From NCBI RefSeq assembly GCF_002355215.1, contig NZ_AP014612.1, forward strand, positions 744,001-808,000: 64,000 nucleotides of DNA. Reading direction: 5' to 3'. Below the pieces are notes generated by a model that saw nothing but the letters and a program-made list of their open reading frames with translations, was not told the DNA's origin and did not search any database. The position numbers and the translations under genes are program-made. How positions within the stretch are numbered: the stretch's first letter is position 1; every line of letters starts with the position of its first letter. The DNA is from Streptococcus troglodytae (lineage in GTDB: Bacteria > Bacillota > Bacilli > Lactobacillales > Streptococcaceae). Positions 30,857 through 42,254 of the stretch are shown piece by piece.

Positions 30857-30885
30857 TTTACAATCAAGATGAAATTTGTTACAAT
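30857..30885 (+). promoter_or_regulatory. rplS promoter and leader
   Basis: TTTACA (30857-30862), 17 nt, TACAAT (30880-30885) is a good sigma-A promoter. The ~70-nt leader after it contains GGACGCACAAAAACGGC and a short GC-rich hairpin, the place where Firmicutes L19 leaders act; identity as an L19 leader is not proven. Confidence 0.75.
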
Positions 30886-30970
30886 ATCTTTCGTGTGTAA
30901 TGGACGCACAAAAACGGCTAATCCGCTGAGACAGAGCGCTTATGATTAGTAAGAGAAGGAGAATAAAAAA

Positions 30971-31318
30971 ATGAATCCATTAATCCAAAGTTTGACCGAA
31001 AGTCAACTCCGTACAGATATTCCTAACTTCCGTCCTGGTGACACTGTTCGTGTTCACGCAAAGGTTGTTGAAGGAAACCGTGAACGTGTCCAAATTTTTG
31101 AAGGTGTTGTCATTTCCCGTAAAGGTCAAGGTATCTCAGAAATGTATACTGTTCGTAAGATTTCAAGCGGTGTCGGTGTTGAACGTACTTTTCCAACCCA
31201 CACACCACGTGTTGAAAAAATCGAAGTAACTCGTCATGGTAAAGTTCGTCGTGCTAAATTGTATTACCTCCGCGCATTGCAAGGTAAAGCTGCACGTATC
31301 AAAGAAGTCCGTCAATAG
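30971..31318 (+). CDS. rplS: Ribosomal protein L19
   Basis: The 115-residue protein has the L19 signature: [99 protein letters not shown]19 sits at the interface of the 30S and 50S subunits. AGAAGGAG precedes the ATG. It has its own promoter and a perfect terminator hairpin. Confidence 0.97.
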   Translation: MNPLIQSLTESQLRTDIPNFRPGDTVRVHAKVVEGNRERVQIFEGVVISRKGQGISEMYTVRKISSGVGVERTFPTHTPRVEKIEVTRHGKVRRAKLYYLRALQGKAARIKEVRQ

Positions 31319-31339
31319 GAACAGTCTATTAGATTGTCT

Positions 31340-31371
31340 AGATTGAAGAAATGGTTTCTTCAATCTTTTTT
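31340..31371 (+). terminator. Terminator after rplS
   Basis: AGATTGAAGAAA-tgg-TTTCTTCAATCT is a perfect 12-bp stem followed by TTTTT. Confidence 0.9.
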
Positions 31372-31386
31372 ATTGACAAAATAAAG

Positions 31387-31423
31387 ACTCTTAGAATATT
31401 GTTATATCAACAATTCTAAGAGT
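31387..31423 (-). terminator. Terminator-like hairpin downstream of the MerR gene
   Basis: ACTCTTAGAATATTGTT pairs with AACAATTCTAAGAGT (one bulge). On the minus strand it is followed by CTTTATTTT, so it likely ends MerR transcripts. Confidence 0.6.
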
Positions 31424-31496
31424 TCATAATTATTACCTTTTATCCCAAAGTTTTTTTACATTTTGAAAGGCCGGAACCAAAGTGTTCCACTCTTTT

Positions 31497-31847
31497 TTAT
31501 TTGTCTTCAGAATTCAATGGCTTGTCTTCCAAATGATTAGATAAATTTTTGAACAGATCATTCAAAGTAGACAGACGTTTTTCAACTTTTTTAACAGAGG
31601 CTTCTAAGGTGAAACCTTCTTCTAGCATTTCTTGAATTAAAAGTATTTTTTTGATATTCATATAATCATATCTTCTGGTTGTTCCCCCTTTATTGTTTTG
31701 AGAGTGGATGATTCCTTTTTCTTCCCAGTAACGGATTTTTCGAATAGGAATACCAGTAATTTTAGAAACCTCACCGATGCCGACAACTAATTTTTGTAGG
31801 AGCTTGACATCTAATAATGCCGAATAATCTTCGTTTCTTTTTTCCAT
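31497..31847 (-). CDS. MerR-family transcriptional regulator
   Basis: The 116-residue protein has a MerR-type HTH (VGIGEVSKITGIPIRKIRYWEEKGIIHSQNNKGGTTRRYDYMNIKKILLIQEML) and a short helical C-terminus without Cys, so it is not a thiol-metal sensor. The size resembles the small GlnR/YfmP-type regulators. It is divergent from an MFS exporter gene and probably controls it. The promoter is TTGTCG (complement of 31905-31910), 17 nt, TAAAAT (complement of 31882-31887). Confidence 0.85.
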   Translation of the reverse strand: MEKRNEDYSALLDVKLLQKLVVGIGEVSKITGIPIRKIRYWEEKGIIHSQNNKGGTTRRYDYMNIKKILLIQEMLEEGFTLEASVKKVEKRLSTLNDLFKNLSNHLEDKPLNSEDK

Positions 31848-31916
31848 AAAACAGGTCCTTTTAAGTTTTGTTGATACCTCTATTTTACAATATTAAAAGC
31901 CGAACGACAATTTTTC

Positions 31917-31964
31917 TTGACTTTTATATGTATCTATTTTACAATTAATGTAGTTTTTCTACAT
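31917..31964 (+). promoter_or_regulatory. MFS gene promoter with palindromic operator
   Basis: TTGACT (31917-31922), 17 nt, TACAAT (31940-31945) is followed by the palindrome ATGTAG-ttttt-CTACAT (31948-31964) over the expected start of transcription. The palindrome is a candidate site for the divergent MerR-type regulator. Confidence 0.7.
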
Positions 31965-31997
31965 AAAATGTTCGTTTATTTCAGAAAGAGGTTGAAA

Positions 31998-33176
31998 ATG
32001 AAAGGAAATCAATTCAAAATAAATGAAATAAGTTTAGCCATTCTATTATTTTGGTGTGGCCTTATAGTTGTCGCCAGTAATTACATAACGATTCCTTTAA
32101 TGTCTGCTTTTACTCAGCAGTTTCATGTTAGTGCAAAACAGACAGCTTGGTTGGGAACCAGTTTTTCTTTCGCCTATGCTTTAAGCTGTCTCTTAGTTGG
32201 TGTTTTATCTGATCGATTTGGCAGAAAAAGAATTATGGTTGGAGGGTTGATCTTATTGTCAGTTATTACTCTTATCATTCCTTTTGGCAATCAGTTGTCT
32301 TGGTTAATTATGGGACGGATCATGCAGGGCATAGCCGCATCTAGCTTTGCCCCTGTAGCTGTTGTTTATATTTCCGAAAAATTTTCAAAAGAGATTAAAG
32401 GGACAGTTGTAGGCCTTGTCAGTGCCAGTTTTTTGATTTCGGCAATTGTCGGGCAAATTATGAGTGCTTACATTAGTCGGTTGTTGAACTGGCAGGCTGT
32501 CTTTTGTACATTTGGAATAATTTATTTGCTAACAGCCATAATCTTATATAGCTATGCTTCACCCGTTTCTAACCAAAGCAAAGGAATTTCATTTTCTCAA
32601 CTGTTTAGACATTATTGGAAACTATTAAGGAAAAAGAATTTAATCAAGCTTTATCTGATTGCTCTGACTTTATTGTTTGCATTTGTAGCTTTTTACACCG
32701 TTTTAGAGGGTTATTCGGTTCATACATTTCATTTAAGTAAAGATAGTATTTTTAGGATAAGAGCTTTAGGTGTGATTGGCATGCTGTTTGCTCCTTTTGC
32801 GGATAAATTAGCTAGAAAATTTGATATAAAGCGACTACTCATCCTTTCTTTACTGTTTTCGCTTGTATCCCTTTTAATTATTGCTTTTTATCCATATCTT
32901 AATGTATTGATTATAATGAGCCTTCTATTTGTAGCAGGAATTTCAATCATTGTTCCCACTTTAATTATTTTAGTGGGAAGGTTTGAACAGGATCAAGCTG
33001 GAATCGCTGTTTCTTTTTACACCTTTATTTTGTTTTTAGGTGCTAGTTTTGGACCGATTGCAGGTGTTCAGTTATTGACTGTACTGGGAGCAAAAGCAAC
33101 CTTTTTGACTTTAGCCTTGTTATTGTTGTTCAGTATGCTGATTGCATTTACTTTAGATATTAAAGGAGAACAGTAG
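31998..33176 (+). CDS. MFS drug/solute exporter
   Basis: The 392-residue protein has about 12 hydrophobic segments and the motif A loop GVLSDRFGRKRIMVGG after helix 2, with GRIMQGIAASSFAPVAVVYISEKF (helix 4-5). The order fits the DHA1-type multidrug efflux group (YfmO-like). It acts in the cytoplasmic membrane. AGAAAGAGG precedes ATG 31998; upstream in-frame codons have no ribosome site and overlap the operator. It ends 1 nt before the SDR gene. Confidence 0.82.
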   Translation: MKGNQFKINEISLAILLFWCGLIVVASNYITIPLMSAFTQQFHVSAKQTAWLGTSFSFAYALSCLLVGVLSDRFGRKRIMVGGLILLSVITLIIPFGNQLSWLIMGRIMQGIAASSFAPVAVVYISEKFSKEIKGTVVGLVSASFLISAIVGQIMSAYISRLLNWQAVFCTFGIIYLLTAIILYSYASPVSNQSKGISFSQLFRHYWKLLRKKNLIKLYLIALTLLFAFVAFYTVLEGYSVHTFHLSKDSIFRIRALGVIGMLFAPFADKLARKFDIKRLLILSLLFSLVSLLIIAFYPYLNVLIIMSLLFVAGISIIVPTLIILVGRFEQDQAGIAVSFYTFILFLGASFGPIAGVQLLTVLGAKATFLTLALLLLFSMLIAFTLDIKGEQ

Positions 33177-33177
33177 T

Positions 33178-33836
33178 ATGAAGAGAGTATTAGTATTAGG
33201 AGCAACTGGCAGGACAGGAAGCTTTGTCATAAAAGAATTGTCCAAATACAAATCTATTCAGTTAATTGCTGGCTTAAGAAGTCAAAAAGATAAAGAAAGA
33301 TTGCCTAAGATAAATGCAGCCATAGAAACAGCAGTGATTGATATTGATGATGTCGGCAGTTTACGTAAGGCTCTTACTGACAGTGACATAGTTGTTCAAG
33401 CCATTCGCTTACGGGGAGATATATCAGAGAATGCTTTAATTCAACTGGATCAACGGATCCATCAAGCTTTTAATCCATCAAGAAAACTCATCTTGTTACG
33501 GTTGGAGGCGCAGGGGCTCTAAAATTAGCAGCAAATCAGCGTTTTTGGGAGAATGACTATTTTCCAAGACAAACTCTGCCTAGAGGAATTGCTCATGCTA
33601 GGCTTAGAGACTATTTGGAAAAGTCATTTTTTAACCATACTTGGACCTATTTGATTCCTCCGCCAGTTTATGTTGCTGAGGGAGTGAGAACTGGCAGTTA
33701 TAACCGCTACAGTTCTGCTCAAAAAGAAGACTTTTTTCTCAGTAAATCTATTTCTTATGTAGATTTCGCTCTTGCAGTAGTAGATGCTGTACGGGAAGAG
33801 TGGCAGGGTGTTTACTTGATTGCAGAAAAGGAATAA
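33178..33836 (+). pseudogene. NAD(P)-binding SDR-like protein, frameshifted
   Basis: MKRVLVLGATGRTGSFVIKELSKYKSIQLIAGLRS is a Rossmann NAD(P)-binding start, followed by a 72-residue C-terminal piece (YLIPPPVYVAEGVRTGSYNRYS...) in another frame. Adding one T at 33493-33494 gives LIFVTVGGAGALKLAANQRFWENDYFPRQ, a continuous ~219-residue NmrA/YwnB-like protein with no other stop. It follows the MFS gene without a gap, so both belong to the MerR-regulated unit. Confidence 0.78.
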
Positions 33837-33872
33837 CTGTTCATTTAATTACTTCAGCCAGCTTCGTAAGGC

Positions 33873-33901
33873 TTGCATTCATTTTTAGTCTAGGGTACAA
33901 T
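33873..33901 (+). promoter_or_regulatory. tRNA-Arg promoter
   Basis: TTGCAT (33873-33878), 17 nt, TACAAT (33896-33901) lies 14 nt before the tRNA. Confidence 0.8.
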
Positions 33902-33915
33902 AGAAAGAGTTGTTT

Positions 33916-33987
33916 GTCCCCTTAGTTAAATGGATATAACATCTCCCTCCTAAGGAGCAGTTGCTGGTTCGATTCCGGCAGGGGATA
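33916..33987 (+). tRNA. tRNA-Arg (anticodon CCU)
   Basis: The 72-nt cloverleaf has acceptor GTCCCCT/AGGGGAT, D-stem GTTA/TAAC, anticodon loop CTCCTAA and T-arm GCTGG-TTCGATT-CCGGC; CCA is not encoded. The anticodon CCT reads AGG. The first anticodon-stem pair is T-C (mismatch), the other four are perfect. It has its own promoter and terminator. Confidence 0.92.
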
Positions 33988-33996
33988 TAAGATAGC

Positions 33997-34046
33997 AAAA
34001 GCACTGTTAGGTAGAAGAGTTTTCTGCTTAACAGTGCTTTTTTATT
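33997..34046 (+). terminator. Terminator after tRNA-Arg
   Basis: AAAAGCACTGTTA pairs with TAACAGTGCTTTTTT around a loop of about 23 nt that can itself pair. Confidence 0.85.
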
Positions 34047-34095
34047 ATTTTCTGGGTGCAAAACCAACTACTGTCATGTATCTTCCCAGCGAAAG

Positions 34096-34662
34096 TTATT
34101 CTTGCAGGTATTGTAGAAAAAGATCATGCAACCAATCCGCAAAATGAGTGACATTGTCTGAAGGGCCGTGCTCAATAATCCATTTCATAAGAGTGACCAC
34201 GTTTGCCGTAAAAATTTCTGCTAAGAGTTGTGGTGGTAAATGGTCATTGTCTTTGGTGGTGGTTGCCAGATGGCTAATATAGGTTTGACAAAGTTTACTG
34301 AAGGCCTCTTCGAAATTACCCGCTCCTGCTAATGGTGTTTTGAGAAGAGCTTTCAGTAAGCGACTATTTTCTTGATAAAATTGATAAATATCTGCTAGAT
34401 AATCTTTTAAGTTTTTTGAGCTAACCTGTGACTGGTATTTTTGAGAAAATATAGTTTCTAATTGGGTAATCGTTTTGGCTACTAACTGCTCCACAACATC
34501 ATATTTGTCTAAGTAGTGACTGTAGAATGTTGAACGGCTGACAAGCGCTTTCTGACAGATTTGCTGGATAGTTAATTTACTAAAATCTTCTTCTAAAATG
34601 AGTTGGATGACTGCTGTTTCAATGTCGCGTTTACTCTTAAAAACGCGGATATCTTGTATCAT
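34096..34662 (-). CDS. TetR-family transcriptional regulator
   Basis: The 188-residue protein has an N-terminal TetR HTH (AVIQLILEEDFSKLTIQQICQKALVSRSTFYSHYLDKYDVVEQL) and a helical ligand domain of the TetR_C_7-like type common in streptococci. It is divergent from the hydrolase gene, which is its likely target. The 13-bp palindrome at 34699-34711 lies between them. Confidence 0.88.
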   Translation of the reverse strand: MIQDIRVFKSKRDIETAVIQLILEEDFSKLTIQQICQKALVSRSTFYSHYLDKYDVVEQLVAKTITQLETIFSQKYQSQVSSKNLKDYLADIYQFYQENSRLLKALLKTPLAGAGNFEEAFSKLCQTYISHLATTTKDNDHLPPQLLAEIFTANVVTLMKWIIEHGPSDNVTHFADWLHDLFLQYLQE

Positions 34663-34698
34663 ATAATTGGTTCCTTTTGTTTTTTACCAAACATTTCC

Positions 34699-34711
34699 GA
34701 ACAAAATGTTC
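34699..34711. promoter_or_regulatory. Candidate TetR operator
   Basis: GAACA-aaa-TGTTC is a perfect palindrome between the divergent TetR and hydrolase genes, upstream of the hydrolase promoter TTGTTT (34742-34747), 17 nt, TATACT (34765-34770). Confidence 0.55.
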
Positions 34712-34800
34712 AATTTCATACAAATTATAAGAATTTATGGCTTGTTTGTCAAGAAGCTTCTTTCTATACTGTGATTATCACATGATAAGGAGAAATGTTA

Positions 34801-35916
34801 TGTTTTATCGCTATACAGGAAATCAACAATTTGATTTACAAATTAATCGTCTTTGCTTCCCTTTTGAAGGTAACGAAAAAGTGGAAGCAGATCTCAAGCT
34901 AATTGTCCCTCAATTAAAAGATATCTCCTCTTGGAACAAGATTTGGAAAGAGTTCGCTTTGATGCGAGAAGCTAAGGGAGATTATGCATTGGCAGCGGCT
35001 TATTTTTTGGAGCCAGTTTTTATCTTCTAGAAGATGATACAGATAGAGAATTGATCCAGAAGCATCGTTTGCAAAATTTTTATCGTGCTTATGGAGATCT
35101 TGGCTTTGAACAACATGAAATCCCTTATGATAATACAAGTTTGCCGGCAGTCACTTTTATGCAACCTTCTGCTAAGAAAAATTTACTCATCTTTGGAGGT
35201 TATGACAGCAATCTGGAAGAACTCATTCTATGGTTTTCACCTTTAAGAAATAATGGTTATAATCTCATTATTTTTGATGGTCCGGGTCAAGGAAATATGC
35301 TTTTTAAAAAAGAGAAAAGTCATTTCATAATGAATTTTGAAAAGCCGGTGGCAGCTGTTTTAGATTATTTTTCTTTGGATAGGGTGACAGCTTTGGGGCT
35401 TTCTTGGGGAGGTTTCTTTGTCATGCGTGCAGCTGCTTTTGAAAAGAGAATTGAAAAAGTTATTGCTTTAGATATTTTTTATCAGGGCTTGGATGCTCTG
35501 ACCATTGCTATGAACCCAGTTTTAGCTTTTGTTTTAAAAACTTTAGTCCATTTTAAGTGTAAGACATGGATTGATGTTTTGCTTACACATGCTATGACAA
35601 GAGACTTGGATTTAAATTGGAAAATAAGGCGAGGCTGCCAATTGACTGGGACAAAAACACCTTATGATCTGATTCAAAATATTAAAAAACACAGTATGAA
35701 GGGCTTGGGACCTTTGATTAATCAAGAAGTTCTCCTATTAGCTGGAGAAAAGGATCAATATGTGCCAGTTAAACGTCTTAGGCAAATCAAAAAGAACTCA
35801 GCAATGCAGCAGAAATAAAAACGCATCTTTTTACGCAGGAAAGTGGTGGCGAACAACATTGTCAAGTTGGTAGTCATTTAGCTTTGTTGGCTATTAAAGA
35901 CTTTTTAAAAATTTAA
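34801..35916 (+). pseudogene. Alpha/beta hydrolase, two single-base frameshifts
   Basis: The N-terminal 70 residues, a middle 250-residue part with GPGQGN and the nucleophile elbow GLSWGGF, and a C-terminal tail (ESGGEQHCQVGSHLALLAIKDFLKI) with the catalytic His lie in three frames. One T added to the T6 run 35003-35008 and one A to the A5 run 35789-35793 join them into a ~370-residue peptidase/hydrolase ending at 35916. Without them it lacks its catalytic His. It is the likely target of the divergent TetR regulator. Confidence 0.78.
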
Positions 35917-36123
35917 ATTTTCCTTAATCACCTTTTCGGGCGATGATCTTATCCAGTGGGTGGATTTTTACCCGAGTCTTAAAATAGGAGAGCGAGAAAG
36001 TTGACATCTACGAAATCCCGATTTTGTTTCACTCTTTATTTTTATGATAATATTCCATTTTTCAGATACTATTAAGTCTTAAAAATGGTATAATATTTTT
36101 TATAACATTCTTATGGAGTAATT

Positions 36124-37350
36124 ATGGCGAGCAAAAAAAAACCTATTGACAGTCGTGTGGATTATTCTCTTATTTTACCAGTTTTCTTTTTAGTTTTGAT
36201 AGGACTTTTCTCTGTTTATACAGCGACAATTCACGATTATCCTAGTAAAATTATGGTCGTGATGGGACAACAGCTGATTTGGTTGATTATGGGAGCTGCT
36301 ATTAGTTTTGTTGTCATGCTCTTTAGTACAGAATTCCTTTGGAAAATAACCCCTTATTTATATGGCTTAGGGTTAATTTTAATGATTTTTCCTTTGATCT
36401 TTTACAGTCCTGAGTTAGTTGCCTCGACAGGTGCTAAAAACTGGGTTTCCATTGGTTCAATGACCTTATTTCAGCCTTCGGAGTTTATGAAAATTTCTTA
36501 TATCTTAATTTTAGCACGCTTAACAGTCACTTTTAAACAAAAGTATAAAGAAAAGAATTTGCAAGAAGATGGGAAACTTTTACTCTGGTTTGCACTGTTA
36601 ACACTGCCTATTATGATTCTTTTGGCTCTGCAAAAAGATTTGGGAACTGCTATGGTTTTTATGGCTATTTTAGCTGGTCTGGTATTAATCGCAGGTATCT
36701 CTTGGCAAATTATTTTGCCGGTTATCGGTGCTGTTGCTTTGATAGTTGCTCTTTTTATGGTCGTTTTTCTAATTCCTGGCGGTAAGGAATTTCTCTATCA
36801 TCATATGGGAGTGGATACCTATCAGATTAATCGTCTTTCAGCTTGGCTTAATCCCTTTGATTATGCTGGTAGTATTGCTTACCAACAAACTCAAGGCATG
36901 ATTTCAATTGGTAGTGGTGGCTTATTTGGAAAGGGCTTTAACATTGTTGAACTTCCCGTTCCTGTTCGTGAAAGTGATATGATTTTTACAGTCATTGCTG
37001 AGAATTTTGGCTTTATTGGCGGCAGTATTGTGCTGGCCCTCTATTTAATTCTTATTTATCGTATGCTGCGTGTCACTTTTGCGTCAAACAATCTGTTTTA
37101 TACTTATATTTCAACTGGTTTTATTATGATGATTCTTTTCCATATTTTTGAGAACATTGGAGCAGCAGTTGGTATCTTACCTTTAACAGGTATCCCGCTT
37201 CCTTTTATTTCCCAAGGAGGAAGTTCCTTGATTTCCAATTTGATTGGTGTTGGATTGGTCTTGTCTATGTCTTATCAAAATAGTCTCAATCAGGAAAAAG
37301 CCACAGAACGCTATTTTGCTCATATTAAAAAGGAGAGTCTTACAAGTTAA
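36124..37350 (+). CDS. ftsW: Peptidoglycan glycosyltransferase FtsW
   Basis: The 408-residue SEDS protein has ~10 transmembrane helices and the conserved SEDS stretches QKDLGTAMVFMAI, NPFDYAGSIAYQQTQGMISIGSGGLFGKGF (with the essential Asp region), ESDMIFTVIAENFGFIGG and GIPLPFISQGGSSLISNLIGVG. It polymerises lipid II at the septum with a class B PBP. -10 TATAAT lies at 36089-36094; GGAG precedes the ATG. Another SEDS protein (RodA) is not in this window, so FtsW rather than RodA is inferred from motif details and length. Confidence 0.85.
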   Translation: MASKKKPIDSRVDYSLILPVFFLVLIGLFSVYTATIHDYPSKIMVVMGQQLIWLIMGAAISFVVMLFSTEFLWKITPYLYGLGLILMIFPLIFYSPELVASTGAKNWVSIGSMTLFQPSEFMKISYILILARLTVTFKQKYKEKNLQEDGKLLLWFALLTLPIMILLALQKDLGTAMVFMAILAGLVLIAGISWQIILPVIGAVALIVALFMVVFLIPGGKEFLYHHMGVDTYQINRLSAWLNPFDYAGSIAYQQTQGMISIGSGGLFGKGFNIVELPVPVRESDMIFTVIAENFGFIGGSIVLALYLILIYRMLRVTFASNNLFYTYISTGFIMMILFHIFENIGAAVGILPLTGIPLPFISQGGSSLISNLIGVGLVLSMSYQNSLNQEKATERYFAHIKKESLTS

Positions 37351-37361
37351 GGCTCTTTTGA
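37330..37361 (+). terminator. Terminator overlapping the ftsW stop
   Basis: AAGGAGAGTCTT-acaagtt-AAGGCTCTTTT forms a hairpin with a G-U pair; its left arm encodes the last codons of ftsW. Confidence 0.6.
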
Positions 37362-37737
37362 TATACGAATAAAAGTAAAATAGTTTTTAGAAAGCGGCAA
37401 TAAGGTTGTGCCATAAGCACTGACAAAAGAAAATTGGCTGTTATAACAATACTTAAGGGAATTTTCGAGATTTTTAGTTTGAAGCTTATAATGGAACTGA
37501 GAAATATTGTTGCAATGCTTAATACGAAGAATCAATAATATTTCTTATATTAAGCTAATACAAATGTAAGCCAATAGCCATAGCGTTGGTATTTCGTTTT
37601 GCCATCTCTACTACCAAGGGAGCTGTTAAAAAGTTATGAATATAAGTTCTTATTATAACCAGACTCTAAAAAGCTCGAAATCGGATTGAGATATTAAAGC
37701 AACAAAGGGATAAGGCTTGGTTTTCTTAGGAGCGTAC
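37362..37737. other. Intergenic region between ftsW and the HAD gene
   Basis: About 375 nt without a supported gene. Some stretches resemble degraded coding sequence, but no frame is open with a start and ribosome site. It ends in the promoter described next. Confidence 0.5.
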
Positions 37738-37767
37738 CTGTAAAAAATCTCAAAAATATGTTATAAT
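37738..37767 (+). promoter_or_regulatory. Promoter giving a leaderless or near-leaderless HAD mRNA
   Basis: CTGTAA (37738-37743), 18 nt, and the extended TG-T-TATAAT (-10 at 37762-37767) place the predicted transcript start at ~37774-37775, on the A of the only sensible ATG (37775). Confidence 0.6.
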
Positions 37768-37774
37768 GAAAGGC

Positions 37775-38335
37775 ATGAATTATCATGATTACATCTGGGA
37801 TTTAGGCGGAACATTACTGGATAACTATGGTATGTCAACCAAAGCGTTTGTTGCGACTTTAGCTGATTTTGGGCTTACTGCAACTTATAAGCAGGTTTAT
37901 GATAAACTTCGGGAGTCTACGGATACTGCCATTTCTTATTTTGTTCCAAATTGTCCAGCATTTCGAGAGGCATATAAGAAAAATGAAGCTGCATTTTTAG
38001 AAAAACCTATTCTTTTTGCAGGAGCTAAGGAAGTTCTTGAGAAGATTGTTGCTGGCGGAGGGCGGAATTTTTTGGTCTCTCACCGCGATAATCAGGTTTT
38101 GGAAATTTTAGATAAAACAAAGATTACTTCTCTTTTTACAGAAGTTGTTACTGCCAGTAATGGCTTTGCCAGAAAACCAGATCCAGCCAGTATGCTCTAT
38201 TTAAAGAAAAAATATACTATTACAAAAGCTCTTGTCATTGGTGATCGAAAGATTGATGTTCAAGCAGGTCAGGCAGCTGGTTTTGATACTGTTTTAGTAG
38301 ACGGGTCAAAGTCTTTGATAGAAAGCATAAAATGA
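37775..38335 (+). CDS. HAD-superfamily phosphatase (YqeG/PGP-like subgroup)
   Basis: The 186-residue protein has HAD motif I altered to YIWDLGGTLLDNYG, motif II LVSHRDN, Lys in RKPDPASM and motif IV VIGDRKIDVQAGQAAGFDTVLVDG. In motif I the usual second Asp (DxDGT) is a Gly, which is seen in a streptococcal HAD-IA group. Phosphatase substrate unknown. An ATG at 37766 overlaps the -10, so 37775 is chosen. It lies 15 nt before gyrB, so the two are probably cotranscribed. Confidence 0.8.
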   Translation: MNYHDYIWDLGGTLLDNYGMSTKAFVATLADFGLTATYKQVYDKLRESTDTAISYFVPNCPAFREAYKKNEAAFLEKPILFAGAKEVLEKIVAGGGRNFLVSHRDNQVLEILDKTKITSLFTEVVTASNGFARKPDPASMLYLKKKYTITKALVIGDRKIDVQAGQAAGFDTVLVDGSKSLIESIK

Positions 38336-38341
38336 AGGTAA

Positions 38342-40303
<1,962 letters not shown>

Positions 40304-40315
40304 TCGGAAATTTTT

Positions 40316-40344
40316 TTGAAAAGCAAGTAGAAGTATGTTATAAT
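40316..40344 (+). promoter_or_regulatory. ezrA promoter
   Basis: TTGAAA (40316-40321), 17 nt and TATAAT (40339-40344) with a TG extension. Confidence 0.8.
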
Positions 40345-40398
40345 CGTAACGTTATGGACTACTTTGAATAATAATAAAGACAATTTAAGGAGATTGAG

Positions 40399-42123
40399 AT
40401 GTCTAGCGGAATTGTATTGCTGATAGTGGCAATTGTATTGGTAGTGATTGTTGCCTATCTTATTGCTATTATTATCAGAAAACGAAATGATTCGTTAATC
40501 ACAAAATTGGAAGAACGCAAACAAAATCTTTTTGATTTGCCCGTCAATGATGAAATTGAAGAAGTAAAAAAACTGCATTTGATTGGTCAAAGTCAAACGA
40601 CTTTTCGTGAATGGAATCAAAAATGGGTTGATTTGTCACTCAATTCATTTAGTGATATTGAAAATCATATTTTTGAAGCAGAAAACCTTAATGATACCTT
40701 TAATTTCATTCGTGCTCATAGTCAAATTAATAATATTGAAAGCCAGTTAAATCTAGCAGAAGAAGATATTAAGGCAATCAGAGAAGCGCTTGCTGTTTTG
40801 AAAGAGCAGGAAGAAAAAAACAGTGCTCGTGTTTTACATGCGCTTGAAATGTATGAAACTTTGCAGGCTTCTATTGAAGAAGGGGATAGCAATTTTGGCA
40901 TTACCATGCCTGAAATCGAAAAGCAGCTCAAAAATATTGAAGCTGAATTCTCGCAATTTGTAACTTTAAATTCATCTGGAGATCCTGTTGAAGCATCGGA
41001 AATTCTGGATCGTGCTGAAGAACATACCATTGCTCTTGGGCAAATGACAGAGAAAATTCCTGCTATTGTAGCTAAATTAGAAGATGATTTCCCAGATCAA
41101 TTGGATGATTTGGAATCAGGCTACCGCCGTCTTTTGGAAGAAAATTATCATTTCCCTGAAAAGAATATTGAGGAACGTTTTCAAGAAGTTCGTGAAGCTA
41201 TTGGCAATAATTCCAATGAACTTGTCTCTCTAGATCTTGATAAGGCTGAGTCTGAAAATGAATCAATTCAGAAAAAAATTGATTCTCTTTATGATATTTT
41301 TGAACGTGAAATTCGTGCCCATAAGAAAATTGTCAAAAGTAAGAAAATCATTCCAGCATATTTGGAACATGCTAAGAAAAATAATGAGCAGTTAGAAACA
41401 GAAATTGAGCGTCTCAATCACAGATATATCTTAAATGAAAAAGAAGAACTCAATGTGCGTGATTTCAATGAAGAAATGGCTAGTGTAGAAAAAGATGTCT
41501 TGCCGATTATTGAAAATTTTGATACTCAAGAAAAACCATTCTCTGTTTTGGAAGATAAATTTGATCGTGCTATTAAGAAACTTGACCTTGTTGAAGAAGG
41601 TCAGCTGGATGTTTTTAATAGCTTAAAAGATATTGAAAATGTTGAAAAGACAGCACGTCAGAAATTGGATAGTTATATTAATCGGCTTCATGCCATTAAA
41701 CGTTTTATGGAAAAACGCAATTTGCCCGGTATTCCGCAAGATTTTCTCAGTGTTTTCTTTACAACAAGTGCTCAGTTAGAAGCCTTAATGGATGAGTTGA
41801 ATCGTGCTCGTATTCATATTGAAACGGTTAATCGGATGACAGAAGCAGCAACAGCAGCTGTAGAGAATTTGGAAGAAACGGCTTACCGTGTTGTTCAAAA
41901 TGCAACATTAACAGAGCAGTTGCTGCAGTATTCAAACCGTTACCGCAGTTTTGAACCAAGTGTTCAAGAAAGCTTTGATATTGCCCTTAAGCTTTTTGAA
42001 ACTGATTATGACTACCAAGGTTCTTTTGATGAAATTTCTTATTCTCTCGAAACAGTAGAACCTGGTGTTACCGATCGTTTCGTTTCTTCATATGAGAAAA
42101 CACGTGAAACCATTCGATATTAA
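40399..42123 (+). CDS. ezrA: Septation ring regulator EzrA
   Basis: The 574-residue protein has one N-terminal transmembrane helix ([24 protein letters not shown]) followed by a long, acidic, spectrin-like coiled-coil, the EzrA layout. [45 protein letters not shown] near the C-terminus is the conserved QNR-region-like patch. EzrA binds FtsZ and controls Z-ring placement. AAGGAG precedes the ATG. A terminator-like hairpin follows. Confidence 0.93.
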   Translation: MSSGIVLLIVAIVLVVIVAYLIAIIIRKRNDSLITKLEERKQNLFDLPVNDEIEEVKKLHLIGQSQTTFREWNQKWVDLSLNSFSDIENHIFEAENLNDTFNFIRAHSQINNIESQLNLAEEDIKAIREALAVLKEQEEKNSARVLHALEMYETLQASIEEGDSNFGITMPEIEKQLKNIEAEFSQFVTLNSSGDPVEASEILDRAEEHTIALGQMTEKIPAIVAKLEDDFPDQLDDLESGYRRLLEENYHFPEKNIEERFQEVREAIGNNSNELVSLDLDKAESENESIQKKIDSLYDIFEREIRAHKKIVKSKKIIPAYLEHAKKNNEQLETEIERLNHRYILNEKEELNVRDFNEEMASVEKDVLPIIENFDTQEKPFSVLEDKFDRAIKKLDLVEEGQLDVFNSLKDIENVEKTARQKLDSYINRLHAIKRFMEKRNLPGIPQDFLSVFFTTSAQLEALMDELNRARIHIETVNRMTEAATAAVENLEETAYRVVQNATLTEQLLQYSNRYRSFEPSVQESFDIALKLFETDYDYQGSFDEISYSLETVEPGVTDRFVSSYEKTRETIRY

Positions 42124-42155
42124 TGATACTGTGTCAAACATTTGATGCTATATAG

Positions 42156-42254
42156 ATTGAGAGTTTGGGATTTTTGTCTCAAACTCTTTCTATAGCAGGT
42201 GGAGCCCTTGGACTGGCTGGTGCGGCTGTTGATACATGGGAATCATGGATTTAA
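42156..42254 (+). pseudogene. Bacteriocin-like peptide remnant 1
   Basis: The frame from 42156 reads IESLGFLSQTLSIAGGALGLAGAAVDTWESWI and stops at 42254. It is glycine/alanine-rich and small like class II bacteriocin cores, but has no start codon, ribosome site or double-glycine leader. Its first part lies in the terminator-like hairpin AGAGTTTGGGA...TCTCAAACTCT (42160-42187) after ezrA, so it is probably dead. Confidence 0.45.
42160..42190 (+). terminator. Hairpin after ezrA
   Basis: AGAGTTTGGGA-tttttg-TCTCAAACTCT followed by TTC. The T tract is short, so efficiency is uncertain. Confidence 0.5.
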
